From the NCBI GenBank assembly GCA_947088415.1, contig CAMUGK010000028.1:1-10964 (forward strand): a stretch of 10,964 nt of DNA, read 5' to 3'. Position numbers and translations under genes: made by a program. The DNA comes from an uncultured Bacillota bacterium. GTDB taxonomy: Bacteria > Bacillota > Clostridia > Christensenellales > UBA1242. This document shows, one piece after another, positions 1-5,748 of the stretch. Position 1 is the first letter of the stretch, and each line of letters begins with the position of its first letter. The notes under the pieces were generated by a model. The model saw nothing but the letters and a program-made list of their open reading frames with translations. It ran no database searches and was not told the origin of the DNA.

Positions 1-1
1 A

Positions 2-33
2 CAACTGTTTTTATTTTTTTGAAAAAACAGTTG
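2..33. repeat. Inverted repeat upstream of the metal operon
   Basis: Arms at 2-12 (CAACTGTTTTT) and 23-33 (AAAAACAGTTG) are perfect 11-bp complements around a T-rich 10-nt loop. The right arm ends inside the -35 box of the cadC promoter. It could be the end of a terminator for a gene left of the window, or an extra repressor half-site, because CAACTG resembles the operator half-site. Pairing is certain; function is open. Confidence 0.5.
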
Positions 34-48
34 ACAAAACGTTCAACT
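29..48. promoter_or_regulatory. Upstream ArsR/SmtB-type operator (O1)
   Basis: AGTTGA, 8 nt, TCAACT, overlapping the -35 box. The half-sites and spacing match the downstream operator exactly, with centres 37 bp apart. The core TGAC-N6-TTCA is one base from the TGAA-N6-TTCA pattern known for SmtB/CzrA-type sensors. Repressor binding here would block RNA polymerase. Confidence 0.6.
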
Positions 49-59
49 ATGAATATACT
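31..59 (+). promoter_or_regulatory. cadC-cadA promoter (sigma-A type)
   Basis: TTGACA at 31-36, a 17-bp spacer, and TATACT at 54-59: a near-consensus housekeeping promoter. Transcription should start near 66, inside the downstream operator, giving a leader of about 38 nt before the ATG at 104. Confidence 0.85.
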
Positions 60-92
60 AATAATAGTTGAATAGATATTCAACTATTATTA
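59..92. promoter_or_regulatory. Main ArsR/SmtB-type operator (O2)
   Basis: A 34-bp palindrome with 16-bp arms (59-74 and 77-92) around a 2-nt centre (GA). Its core TGAATAGATATTCA fits the 12-2-12 operators bound by ArsR/SmtB sensors. It starts on the last base of the -10 box, covers the predicted start site and ends at the edge of the cadC ribosome binding site. Autoregulation of the cadC-cadA operon is the natural reading. Confidence 0.85.
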
Positions 93-103
93 AAGGAGTT
101 TTT

Positions 104-475
104 ATGGGAAGAAGTCAACAAGGTTGTGATTGCAATATTATTCATGGAAATATAGTAGAAGAATGCAAAAAGAATATGTTAGGGGAAGAAATTTTGCTTT
201 CAATGGCAGATTTTTATAAAGCACTTAGTGACAGTACGAGAATTAAAATTGTTTGTGCTCTTTCATTAAAAGAGCTTTGCGTTTGTGACATCTCTTCACT
301 GCTTAATATGACAAAGTCGGCTGTATCACATCAGCTTCAAAATTTAAAAGAGATGAATTTGATAAAATCACAAAAGAAAGGCAAGGAAGTTTGGTATAGT
401 CTTGCAGATAGCCATGTGATTGATATGTTTGAAATCAGCAAGAAGCATGTTATGGAGATGATTTATGAAGGGTAG
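104..475 (+). CDS. cadC: CadC-like metal-sensing ArsR/SmtB repressor
   Basis: A 123-aa winged-helix repressor that should bind O1/O2 and leave when it binds Cd, Pb or Zn. ATG 104 is chosen because AAAGGAG (92-98) sits 5 nt upstream; an in-frame TTG at 68 lies inside the operator and has no ribosome site. The ELCVCD motif (C59, C61) equals the alpha-3 metal motif of staphylococcal CadC, and N-terminal Cys (C8, C10, also C21) can complete an alpha-3N thiolate site. D102, H104, H115 and E118 reproduce the spacing of the CadC alpha-5 zinc site (D-x-H ... H-x-x-E). The recognition helix is around residues 70-82 (TKSAVSHQLQNL). The gene overlaps the downstream ATPase by 11 nt, so translation is probably coupled. 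The N-terminal Cys spacing (CxC) differs from CadC's CxxxC, so the preferred metal is uncertain. Confidence 0.92.
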   Translation: MGRSQQGCDCNIIHGNIVEECKKNMLGEEILLSMADFYKALSDSTRIKIVCALSLKELCVCDISSLLNMTKSAVSHQLQNLKEMNLIKSQKKGKEVWYSLADSHVIDMFEISKKHVMEMIYEG

Positions 476-2537
476 TGTAAAAATTCAAGGCTTGGATTGT
501 GCCAATTGTGCTAAGTTTTTGGAAGGCGAAATCAATAAACTGGATGGCATTGAAAATGCTGAAATTATATTTGTAAAAGAAAGGCTTAATTTTGAAAGTG
601 ACAACATTGAAAAGGCTATTCAAGACATTGTTGGATTAACAAAAAAGTTAGAGCCTGATGCAAAAATTATTTATAAAAGTAAAGATAATGAAAATCAAGC
701 AAAAAACAGCAAAAAGTTTAATAAAAAGTTGCTTTTAGATTGTTTAATGTTAATTTTAGGTGTTGCTTTGGGTGCTTGTGCAATTTTTATAAAAAGTTTA
801 CCTATTTGGAGTTTTTGGATTTTGTTTATTTTAAGTGCATTAAGTTTGGGTTATAAAACCTATTATAAGGCAGTCGCAATGATTTTTAGGGCAAAGGTTA
901 ATGAAAATCTCCTGCTAACAATTTCTGTTATCGGTGCAACAGTTATTGGCGAATATATGGAAGGATTGATGGTTATTGCGCTTTACAGTGTTGGCAAAAT
1001 TTTTGAAGGACTTGCTGTTGACAAATCGCGAAAATCTATTTCAAAACTTATTGATTTGCAACCAGAGTTTGCTGTAGTATTAAAAAACAATTGTGAAGAA
1101 AAGCTTTTACCACAGCAAGTCAACGAAGGAGATATAATTATTGTTAGACCGGGAGAAAAAGTGGCGTTGGACGGAATTATTATTGATGGCGATGCATCCG
1201 TCAATACTCAGAGTTTAACTGGCGAAAGTATTCCAAGTCATCTTGAAAAAGGCGATGAAATTTTATCTGGTTCAATAGTGATAGATAAAGTTATTAAAAT
1301 TAAAGTTACCAAACCTTATGGCGAAAGCACGGTTTGTAAAATATTAAATCTTATTGAAAATGCTTCACAAAACAAATCTAAAACAGAAACAACAATTTCA
1401 AAGATTACAAAATTTTATACTTTAGGTGTTGTCGGCATTGCATTGCTTGTTTGGGGAATTTACTGGGGGGTTACAAAAAATTTTAATGACGCACTTTACA
1501 CAGGCTTAATCTTTTTGGTGGTTTCTTGTCCTTGTGCATTTGCAATTTCTGTTCCACTTTCATATTTTTCAGGGCTTGGCAATGCTTCAAAGCAAGGAGT
1601 TCTTATTAAAGGCTCAAATTATTTAGATCTTTTGACAAAACTAGACACCATGGCTTTTGACAAAACTGGAACTTTAACAACTGGCGAGTTTGAAATAACT
1701 AACATTAATGTTGTAGATAAAAGTTTAAGTCAAGATGATATATTGCGTATAGCTTCACTTGGTGAACAGAATTCTATTCATCCTTTAGCCAAAGCAATTC
1801 TTTCAGCAAATAGCCAAAAGCTTGAAAAAGTAAACAATGTAAAAGAAATAGCAGGTCAAGGAGTTGAATTTATTTTCAACAAACAAAAATATTTTATAGG
1901 TTCAAAAAATAAAGATATTAAAAATACCGTTGTTGAAGTATATAGAGAGAACTTATTACTTGGAGAAATTTATTTAAGAGATAAAATAAAATCTTCTGCC
2001 AAAATAACATGCCAAAATTTAAATGCAATGGGTTTGACAACAATTATGCTGTCTGGGGACAAAGAAAACAGCGTTAAGCAAGTCGGGGATTATATTGGTT
2101 TAGATCAAGCCTATGGCAAACTTTTGCCACAAGAAAAGTTTGAATTTATTGAAAAATTAAAAAAAGATAAAAAATTTGTTGGCTATGTTGGAGATGGCAT
2201 AAATGATGCACCAAGTCTTATGCTTGCCGATATTGGCATAAGTATGGGTATTAATGGCAGCCCTGCAAGTATTGAAGCTTCTGATGTGGTATTAGTTGAT
2301 GACAATCCTGAAAAGATTATATCAGCAATTAAAATATCAAAATTTACTAAAAAAGTGGTTTGGCAAAATATCATCATATCTGCTGTTGTCAAATTAGCCT
2401 TTTTAGCCCTTTGCACTTTTGGAGTGCTTGGTATGCCTTGGGCAGTATTTGCAGATGTTGGCGTAACAATTCTTGCAATATTAAATAGTATGAGAGCATT
2501 AAAATTTAAACCAAAAAAACTAAAAAGTGACATATAA
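465..2537 (+). CDS. cadA: Zn/Cd/Pb-exporting P1B-2-type ATPase
   Basis: A 690-aa membrane pump that uses ATP to expel Zn2+, Cd2+ or Pb2+. An N-terminal metal-binding domain carries GLDCANC (C12, C15). About eight membrane helices follow, roughly at 88-110, 113-132, 145-160, 163-182, 315-337, 342-367, 633-655 and 657-677. Actuator TGES is at 252-255, the intramembrane CPC at 355-357, phosphorylated D399 in DKTGT, the nucleotide-binding HP at 439-440, and GDGIND at 576-581. K643 and D664 (in FADVG) match the Lys/Asp pair that marks the Zn/Cd/Pb subgroup; copper pumps lack it. The ATG at 465 overlaps the end of cadC and has GGAG at 454-457. Length and motifs are intact. The name cadA or zntA would serve equally; the exact metal preference cannot be read. 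Confidence 0.95.
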   Translation: MKGSVKIQGLDCANCAKFLEGEINKLDGIENAEIIFVKERLNFESDNIEKAIQDIVGLTKKLEPDAKIIYKSKDNENQAKNSKKFNKKLLLDCLMLILGVALGACAIFIKSLPIWSFWILFILSALSLGYKTYYKAVAMIFRAKVNENLLLTISVIGATVIGEYMEGLMVIALYSVGKIFEGLAVDKSRKSISKLIDLQPEFAVVLKNNCEEKLLPQQVNEGDIIIVRPGEKVALDGIIIDGDASVNTQSLTGESIPSHLEKGDEILSGSIVIDKVIKIKVTKPYGESTVCKILNLIENASQNKSKTETTISKITKFYTLGVVGIALLVWGIYWGVTKNFNDALYTGLIFLVVSCPCAFAISVPLSYFSGLGNASKQGVLIKGSNYLDLLTKLDTMAFDKTGTLTTGEFEITNINVVDKSLSQDDILRIASLGEQNSIHPLAKAILSANSQKLEKVNNVKEIAGQGVEFIFNKQKYFIGSKNKDIKNTVVEVYRENLLLGEIYLRDKIKSSAKITCQNLNAMGLTTIMLSGDKENSVKQVGDYIGLDQAYGKLLPQEKFEFIEKLKKDKKFVGYVGDGINDAPSLMLADIGISMGINGSPASIEASDVVLVDDNPEKIISAIKISKFTKKVVWQNIIISAVVKLAFLALCTFGVLGMPWAVFADVGVTILAILNSMRALKFKPKKLKSDI

Positions 2538-2549
2538 TGATAAATATTA

Positions 2550-2577
2550 TTGACTTTTTAAATTATTATGATATACT
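2550..2577 (+). promoter_or_regulatory. Promoter of the 2594 gene
   Basis: TTGACT at 2550-2555, a 16-bp spacer, and TATACT at 2572-2577, just after the cadA stop. The predicted start site (about 2584) falls on the ribosome binding site, so the leader is only about 10 nt. The gene can thus be made independently of the metal operon, though readthrough from cadA is possible because no terminator lies between them. Confidence 0.7.
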
Positions 2578-2593
2578 ATTAATAGGAGATTTT

Positions 2594-3172
2594 ATGGAAG
2601 GATTTGCAAACTATCAAGAAGCTATTTTAGATTTAGAAGAATACAATTCGACAATTTTAGATTTGTTTAAAGAAAAAAAAGAGGTTGACAAAAGATTGCT
2701 TAATGCTTACAAAAAAACATTTGACTTTTGTAAGCGAATTGAAGGAATTAATGCACCAGATTATATAAGATTTATTAAATCTGTTATTCTTGACAAAATA
2801 AATACCAATAAAATTCTTGTCCATAAAAGAGATTTTATGGATTGTATAGATATTTATGATATTCGTTTTTGCGTTTTTGACCCTGTTACAAAAATAGTAA
2901 ATGAATATGGTTGTGAATTTAATGGGCAATATGGAGAATTTGTTAATGGAGTTTTTGAGGCAGCAGACCCTGTTCAACTTTTAAGCAAAAGACTTGAAAG
3001 AACCACCTTTGTGAAAATGAATACTAAAGAGGGGGAAAGTTGTGAATGCCCAGAAATTGAAGAGACTTTTTATCTAGCATGTCAACAACTTTGTCAAAAA
3101 AGATTTGAGGATGAGCAAAAAGGAAATCTTAAACCTATGTCATATTATTTTAATTCCCCAGAAATTTTTTAA
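2594..3172 (+). CDS. Unrecognised 192-aa protein, intact member of a tandem pair
   Basis: No known family recognised. ATG 2594 is preferred over an in-frame ATG at 2537 because AGGAG (2584-2588) lies 5 nt upstream and the promoter falls between the two. The protein is soluble in appearance, with no signal peptide or membrane helix. The N-terminal third (residues 8-65) is charged and probably helical. It has eight cysteines, including a CxC at 150-152 and C163/C167. Its C-terminal part (DPVQ at 125-128, TTF at 137-139, QKRF at 168-171, GNLK at 177-180, SPE at 188-190) matches the reading frame at 3554-3820. Its KRIEGIN segment (47-53) matches KIEDIN in the 3265 protein. The two loci are therefore paralogues. 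Position after cadA could hint at metal handling through the cysteines, but this is weak because most of them are not kept in the paralogue. Confidence 0.8.
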   Translation: MEGFANYQEAILDLEEYNSTILDLFKEKKEVDKRLLNAYKKTFDFCKRIEGINAPDYIRFIKSVILDKINTNKILVHKRDFMDCIDIYDIRFCVFDPVTKIVNEYGCEFNGQYGEFVNGVFEAADPVQLLSKRLERTTFVKMNTKEGESCECPEIEETFYLACQQLCQKRFEDEQKGNLKPMSYYFNSPEIF

Positions 3173-3199
3173 GAAAACTTATTTTAAGTTTTCTTTTTT
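3171..3199 (+). terminator. Intrinsic terminator after the 2594 gene
   Basis: A perfect 10-bp stem, AAGAAAACTT (3171-3180) with AAGTTTTCTT (3186-3195), has a 5-nt loop and is followed by further T. It begins within the stop codon of the gene. Confidence 0.85.
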
Positions 3200-3219
3200 G
3201 TCTAAATTTAATTTCCATC

Positions 3220-3247
3220 TTGACAAATTCTTTTTTTGTGTTAAAAT
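3220..3247 (+). promoter_or_regulatory. Promoter of the split paralogue
   Basis: TTGACA at 3220-3225, a 16-bp spacer, and TAAAAT at 3242-3247. The start site would be near 3254, directly before the ribosome site TGAGGT (3255-3260), giving an 11-nt leader. A good promoter suggests that the downstream locus is still transcribed or was broken recently. Confidence 0.7.
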
Positions 3248-3264
3248 TAAGTTGTGAGGTTAAC

Positions 3265-3570
3265 ATGACAACTTATTCTGAATTTTTAGATGAATATCGT
3301 GATGCGTCTTATCAAATAGCAAATCGCAAAGAATTTAATGGCAGAGAATATCGCAAATTTTTAAGTATGGATAAAAAATTTCATAAAATTGAAGACATAA
3401 ATATTGCAAATTATAAAGAATTTTTGCGTAAGGCATTAAATACAGACGGGCATATGCATGCAGCTATTATTGATGACCCTAAATTTCCAAATTATAAAAT
3501 TGCAATTTTAAAAAAATTGGCAAAAGCAAGGGAAAGGGAAAATAGACATTACTTTGGCTTTTCCAAATGA
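3265..3570 (+). CDS. N-terminal part of a split paralogue of the 2594 protein
   Basis: A 101-aa reading frame starting at ATG 3265 (TGAGGT 5 nt upstream; an in-frame TTG at 3220 lies in the -35 box). Residues 1-57 resemble the 2594 protein: FLDEYRD lines up with DLEEYNS, and KIEDIN (41-46) followed by NY and a helical KEFLRKAL segment lines up with KRIEGIN, DY and IRFIKSVI. After the A7 run at 3510-3516 the frame stops resembling the family; the last residues, about 84-101, are probably out-of-frame sequence ending at TGA 3568. Removing one A joins this frame to the next one, giving a 184-aa protein close to the 192 aa of the paralogue. It may therefore be a pseudogene, a frame-switching gene, or a sequencing error. 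Function unknown. Confidence 0.6.
   Translation: MTTYSEFLDEYRDASYQIANRKEFNGREYRKFLSMDKKFHKIEDINIANYKEFLRKALNTDGHMHAAIIDDPKFPNYKIAILKKLAKARERENRHYFGFSK
3510..3516 (+). other. A7 run, probable frameshift site
   Basis: Seven consecutive A lie where family resemblance passes from frame 1 to frame 2. With six A the reading continues ...AILKNWQKQGKGKIDIT... into the downstream frame, whose GKGK...FPNDPIQ lines up with GQYG...EAADPVQ of the intact paralogue. Frame 2 is closed just upstream by TAA at 3509-3511, so the switch must occur at or after this run. Confidence 0.6.
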
Positions 3571-3820
3571 CCCAATACAGTCTCTTTATGAACGCATTTC
3601 ATCTACAACTTTTAATTCATTGCCTATAATTGATGGATTCAAGAAATTTAATGATATGGATGCATATGTTCACTATCGTTTGATTGCTTGTTATGAAGAA
3701 GTTGTTCAAAGCAGATTTATCGATTATAATGACAATGGTGGTAATTTAAAAGATTGGCACTATTATTTAGCTTCTCCAAACGACCAAGATGATGAAGAAA
3801 ATATTAATCCAGAAAATTAA
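3554..3820 (+). CDS. C-terminal part of the split paralogue
   Basis: Up to 88 aa from a TTG at 3554. No convincing independent start exists: the nearest purine-rich stretch (3531-3540) is about 14 nt away, and the first in-frame ATG is at 3656. This fits a broken 3' half rather than a separate gene. It matches the 2594 protein closely: NDPIQSLYERI with ADPVQLLSKRL, STTF with RTTF, a shared Cys, VQSRF with CQKRF, GNLKDWHYY with GNLKPMSYY, and SPN with SPE. Family resemblance continues upstream of the TTG in the same frame. It may be produced only if ribosomes or RNA polymerase slip at 3510-3516. The tail is acidic (DQDDEENINPEN). Confidence 0.5.
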   Translation: MAFPNDPIQSLYERISSTTFNSLPIIDGFKKFNDMDAYVHYRLIACYEEVVQSRFIDYNDNGGNLKDWHYYLASPNDQDDEENINPEN

Positions 3821-3825
3821 TAGAT

Positions 3826-3853
3826 AAAAAGAAAGCCTAGACTTTCTTTTTTT
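3826..3853 (+). terminator. Intrinsic terminator after the split paralogue
   Basis: AAAAAGAAAG (3826-3835) pairs with CTTTCTTTTT (3842-3851) around a 6-nt loop, 5 nt after the stop, with more T following. Its T tract runs into the proposed -35 of alr. Confidence 0.8.
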
Positions 3854-3881
3854 ATCAAAAATAACAATTTTTTCATATAGA
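3852..3881 (+). promoter_or_regulatory. Candidate leaderless promoter of alr
   Basis: TATAGA at 3876-3881 lies exactly 6 nt before the ATG, so transcription would begin at or beside the start codon. A weak -35 (TTATCA, 3852-3857) stands 18 bp upstream. No Shine-Dalgarno sequence precedes the ATG. The -10 to ATG distance equals that of the 7429 minus-strand gene. Confidence 0.5.
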
Positions 3882-3887
3882 AAATAT

Positions 3888-4940
3888 ATGATATCAAGAA
3901 TATTAATAAATAAAGAAAATCTACAATCAAACTTAAATTTTGTCAAAAAACAACGTCATAATGCCAAAATTTGCGCAATGGTCAAAGCTAACGCCTATGG
4001 TCATGGCATAAAACAAATAGTAAAACTTTTATCTGGCAGAGTTGACTGCTTTGGTGTTGTAAATATACAAGAAGCGATGTTGGTTAGAAAGCTTGATAAA
4101 TTTACGTCTATTGTTATTTTTGGTTATTGTGAAAATATTAAATGTGCCATCGAAAATAATATTAGTCTTTCAATAATTTCAATAGAAAACCTTAAAAAAA
4201 TAATTAAAATTGCAAAAAAACTTAACAAAAAACCAAAATTACATTTAAATATCAATTCTGGAATGAATAGATTTGGAATTAAGTCTATAGAAGATTTTGA
4301 TAAAGTTATAAACATTTTATTAAAAAATAACTTAACATTACAAGGAATTTTTACACATTTTTCTTCACTCACAACTGACCCAAATTATACAATTAAGCAA
4401 AGAGAAATATTTGAAAGTTTTATTCAAAGACTTCCATCTTCTTTTAAACCAATTGTTCATGTTGGTGGCGGAAATTCTTTATTCAAAATTAAAGGGTTTG
4501 AGATGTATCGTGTTGGTATGTTTTTATATGGTTATGGTCATGACAAGTTAAAACCTGTTTTATCTGTCAAATCCAAAATTGTGGCACTACAAGAGGTTGA
4601 AAAAGATGAACATGTTGGTTATATGGCAGCTTTTACAGCACAAGAAAAAATGAAAGTGGCGGTAATTCCGCTTGGTTATGATGACGGAATCAAACGCGAG
4701 CTTTCTAATAATTTTTATGTTAAAATTAATGGGGCGTTTTGCAAAAGTGTTGGCAAAATTTGTATGGATTGTTTTATGGTTGATGTAAGCAAAATAAATG
4801 TTAAAGTTGGAGATGAAGTCGAAGTTCTTTTGAATGCAAGCGAGTGGACAAAAATTTTAAATACAACAGAGTATGAAATTTTAACCAATTTTAATGGGTT
4901 TCGCGGAGAAAGAAAAATCGTTTATTTTCCAAATTGGTAA
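3888..4940 (+). CDS. alr: Alanine racemase
   Basis: A 350-aa cytoplasmic PLP enzyme that converts L-alanine to D-alanine for peptidoglycan. K33 in the MVKANAYGHG motif binds PLP. Y264 in LGYDDG is the second catalytic base, on the C-terminal beta domain. GMNRFG with R128, the THFSS motif with H157, R208 in YRVG, and GKICMD (C292, M293, D294) are all family positions. The N-terminal TIM barrel covers about 1-225 and the beta domain about 226-350. It is slightly shorter than the usual 370-390 aa but complete. Oddities: VGGGNS replaces the common ANS motif near 192, and the ATG has no ribosome site; the next in-frame ATG is M31, which would cost the barrel start, so 3888 stands. It has its own promoter and no partner gene. 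Confidence 0.94.
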   Translation: MISRILINKENLQSNLNFVKKQRHNAKICAMVKANAYGHGIKQIVKLLSGRVDCFGVVNIQEAMLVRKLDKFTSIVIFGYCENIKCAIENNISLSIISIENLKKIIKIAKKLNKKPKLHLNINSGMNRFGIKSIEDFDKVINILLKNNLTLQGIFTHFSSLTTDPNYTIKQREIFESFIQRLPSSFKPIVHVGGGNSLFKIKGFEMYRVGMFLYGYGHDKLKPVLSVKSKIVALQEVEKDEHVGYMAAFTAQEKMKVAVIPLGYDDGIKRELSNNFYVKINGAFCKSVGKICMDCFMVDVSKINVKVGDEVEVLLNASEWTKILNTTEYEILTNFNGFRGERKIVYFPNW

Positions 4941-4945
4941 AAATG

Positions 4946-4978
4946 AAGCGAAAAGGGATTGCGATTCTCTTAGCTTTT
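4946..4978 (+). terminator. Weak terminator-like hairpin after alr
   Basis: An imperfect stem pairs AAGC with GCTT and AAGGGA with TTCTCTT (one G-U pair), and is followed by only four T. It is the only candidate end for alr transcription, but the stem is interrupted. Confidence 0.3.
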
Positions 4979-5023
4979 AAAAACGCTGTTATTGGCAAGT
5001 GTTGCAAGATAAATTTCTTTTGT

Positions 5024-5047
5024 CACTTTTCTTTTAAAGAAAAGTGT
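5024..5047. repeat. Hairpin in the 4941-5102 intergenic region
   Basis: CACTTTTCTTT pairs with AAAG-AAAAGTG across a short loop with one unpaired A. No T run follows on either strand, so it is not a standard terminator. It lies just before the promoter of the 5103 gene. Confidence 0.45.
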
Positions 5048-5054
5048 AAAAACT

Positions 5055-5083
5055 TGTCTTTTTTCTTTATTTTGTGTTAAAAT
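5055..5083 (+). promoter_or_regulatory. Promoter of the 5103 gene
   Basis: TTGTCT at 5055-5060, a 17-bp spacer, and TAAAAT at 5078-5083. The predicted start is near 5090, directly before the ribosome site AAGGGTGAG (5091-5099), so the leader is about 13 nt. Confidence 0.65.
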
Positions 5084-5102
5084 AATTAAAAAGGGTGAGT
5101 AT

Positions 5103-5672
5103 ATGATAAAAATTAAAAATAAAAAAGACAGCATTGCAAAGATGAAAGAGCTAAGATTAAACTATTTTCCGCTCGATATTTTTGATGTTTCAAACTTAAA
5201 AGCAATAAAAGATTTTTTTGATAAATATCCAGCAGAGGAATATATCATGCGTAATCCAAATAAAACTAAAGGGGAATTTTATTTTGTTAAAAATTATGAA
5301 GAAGCACTTACGCATTTAAAAGATTTTAATCCCGAAGTAACTATTGATGTTTCATATAATCCATATAAAGAAGATATTGTGCTTGTTGGGGATATAAAAA
5401 TTCATAAAGGTTCTTTTTCTGACACTGTGGACTTGACAGCCAGAACAGACAGCAATGCCACTCAAAGAAATATTTATGAAAATCCAGAATACAACCTTCA
5501 TTGTTCTTTAGATGATGATAAAGTTTGGGATATCCCTGGGTTTTCAAAGATTGCACGATATATTTCTGACCATGAACTTTATGATGTAATAGTTGAGTTT
5601 ATTGTTTATGATATAAAACTTGGCGTAAATAAAGAGAATGTTGTGATTTGTGAACTTAGGACTGGATTTTAG
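5103..5672 (+). CDS. Unrecognised 189-aa soluble protein
   Basis: No family recognised. ATG 5103 follows AAGGGTGAG by 3-4 nt. There is no signal peptide, membrane helix or Cys cluster. The N-terminus is basic (IKIKNKKD), followed by alternating helix and strand. A middle stretch rich in D, S and T (SFSDTVDLTARTDSNATQ, about 101-118) looks like a loop or active-site segment. The C-terminus (about 157-189) alternates beta-like hydrophobic runs, VIVEFIVYDIKLG then NVVICELRTGF, as in the closing strands of a folded domain. The gene has its own promoter and terminators and is convergent with the HA/sigma gene, so context gives no function. It is probably real, given its ribosome site and codon use. 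Confidence 0.75.
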   Translation: MIKIKNKKDSIAKMKELRLNYFPLDIFDVSNLKAIKDFFDKYPAEEYIMRNPNKTKGEFYFVKNYEEALTHLKDFNPEVTIDVSYNPYKEDIVLVGDIKIHKGSFSDTVDLTARTDSNATQRNIYENPEYNLHCSLDDDKVWDIPGFSKIARYISDHELYDVIVEFIVYDIKLGVNKENVVICELRTGF

Positions 5673-5689
5673 TGTCATTGACACTTTTT
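5671..5689 (+). terminator. Short terminator at the stop of the 5103 gene
   Basis: AGTGTC (5671-5676) pairs with GACACT (5680-5685) around a 3-nt loop, followed by TTTT. It begins within the stop codon. The stem is short, so it may be leaky; a second terminator lies at 5720. Confidence 0.6.
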
Positions 5690-5719
5690 ATATAAATAAT
5701 AAATAAAAGAAATGAATAC

Positions 5720-5748
5720 AAAAAGCATATCAAATGATATGCTTTTTT
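5720..5748. terminator. Bidirectional terminator between convergent genes
   Basis: A 13-bp stem: AAAAAGCATATCA (5720-5732) with TGATATGCTTTTT (5735-5747), 2-nt centre. T runs lie on both strands. It serves the 5103 gene on the plus strand and the HA/sigma gene on the minus strand, overlapping the latter's stop codon. Confidence 0.85.

Noticed and set aside
68..103. TTG at 68 as cadC start
   Set aside because: It lies inside the operator and only about 2 nt after the predicted transcription start; ATG 104 has an ideal ribosome site.
2183..2533. 116-aa minus-strand open frame opposite cadA
   Set aside because: Antisense to the catalytic end of the ATPase, no ribosome site and no recognisable domain.
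2537..2593. ATG at 2537 overlapping the cadA stop as start of the next gene
   Set aside because: No ribosome site precedes it, and a promoter plus AGGAG lie between it and the ATG at 2594.
3568..3594. TGA read as tryptophan, making 3265-3570 continue in frame
   Set aside because: Reading through gives a second TGA after ten codons and no resemblance to the 2594 protein, while frame 2 matches it well. Every Trp in the other genes is TGG.
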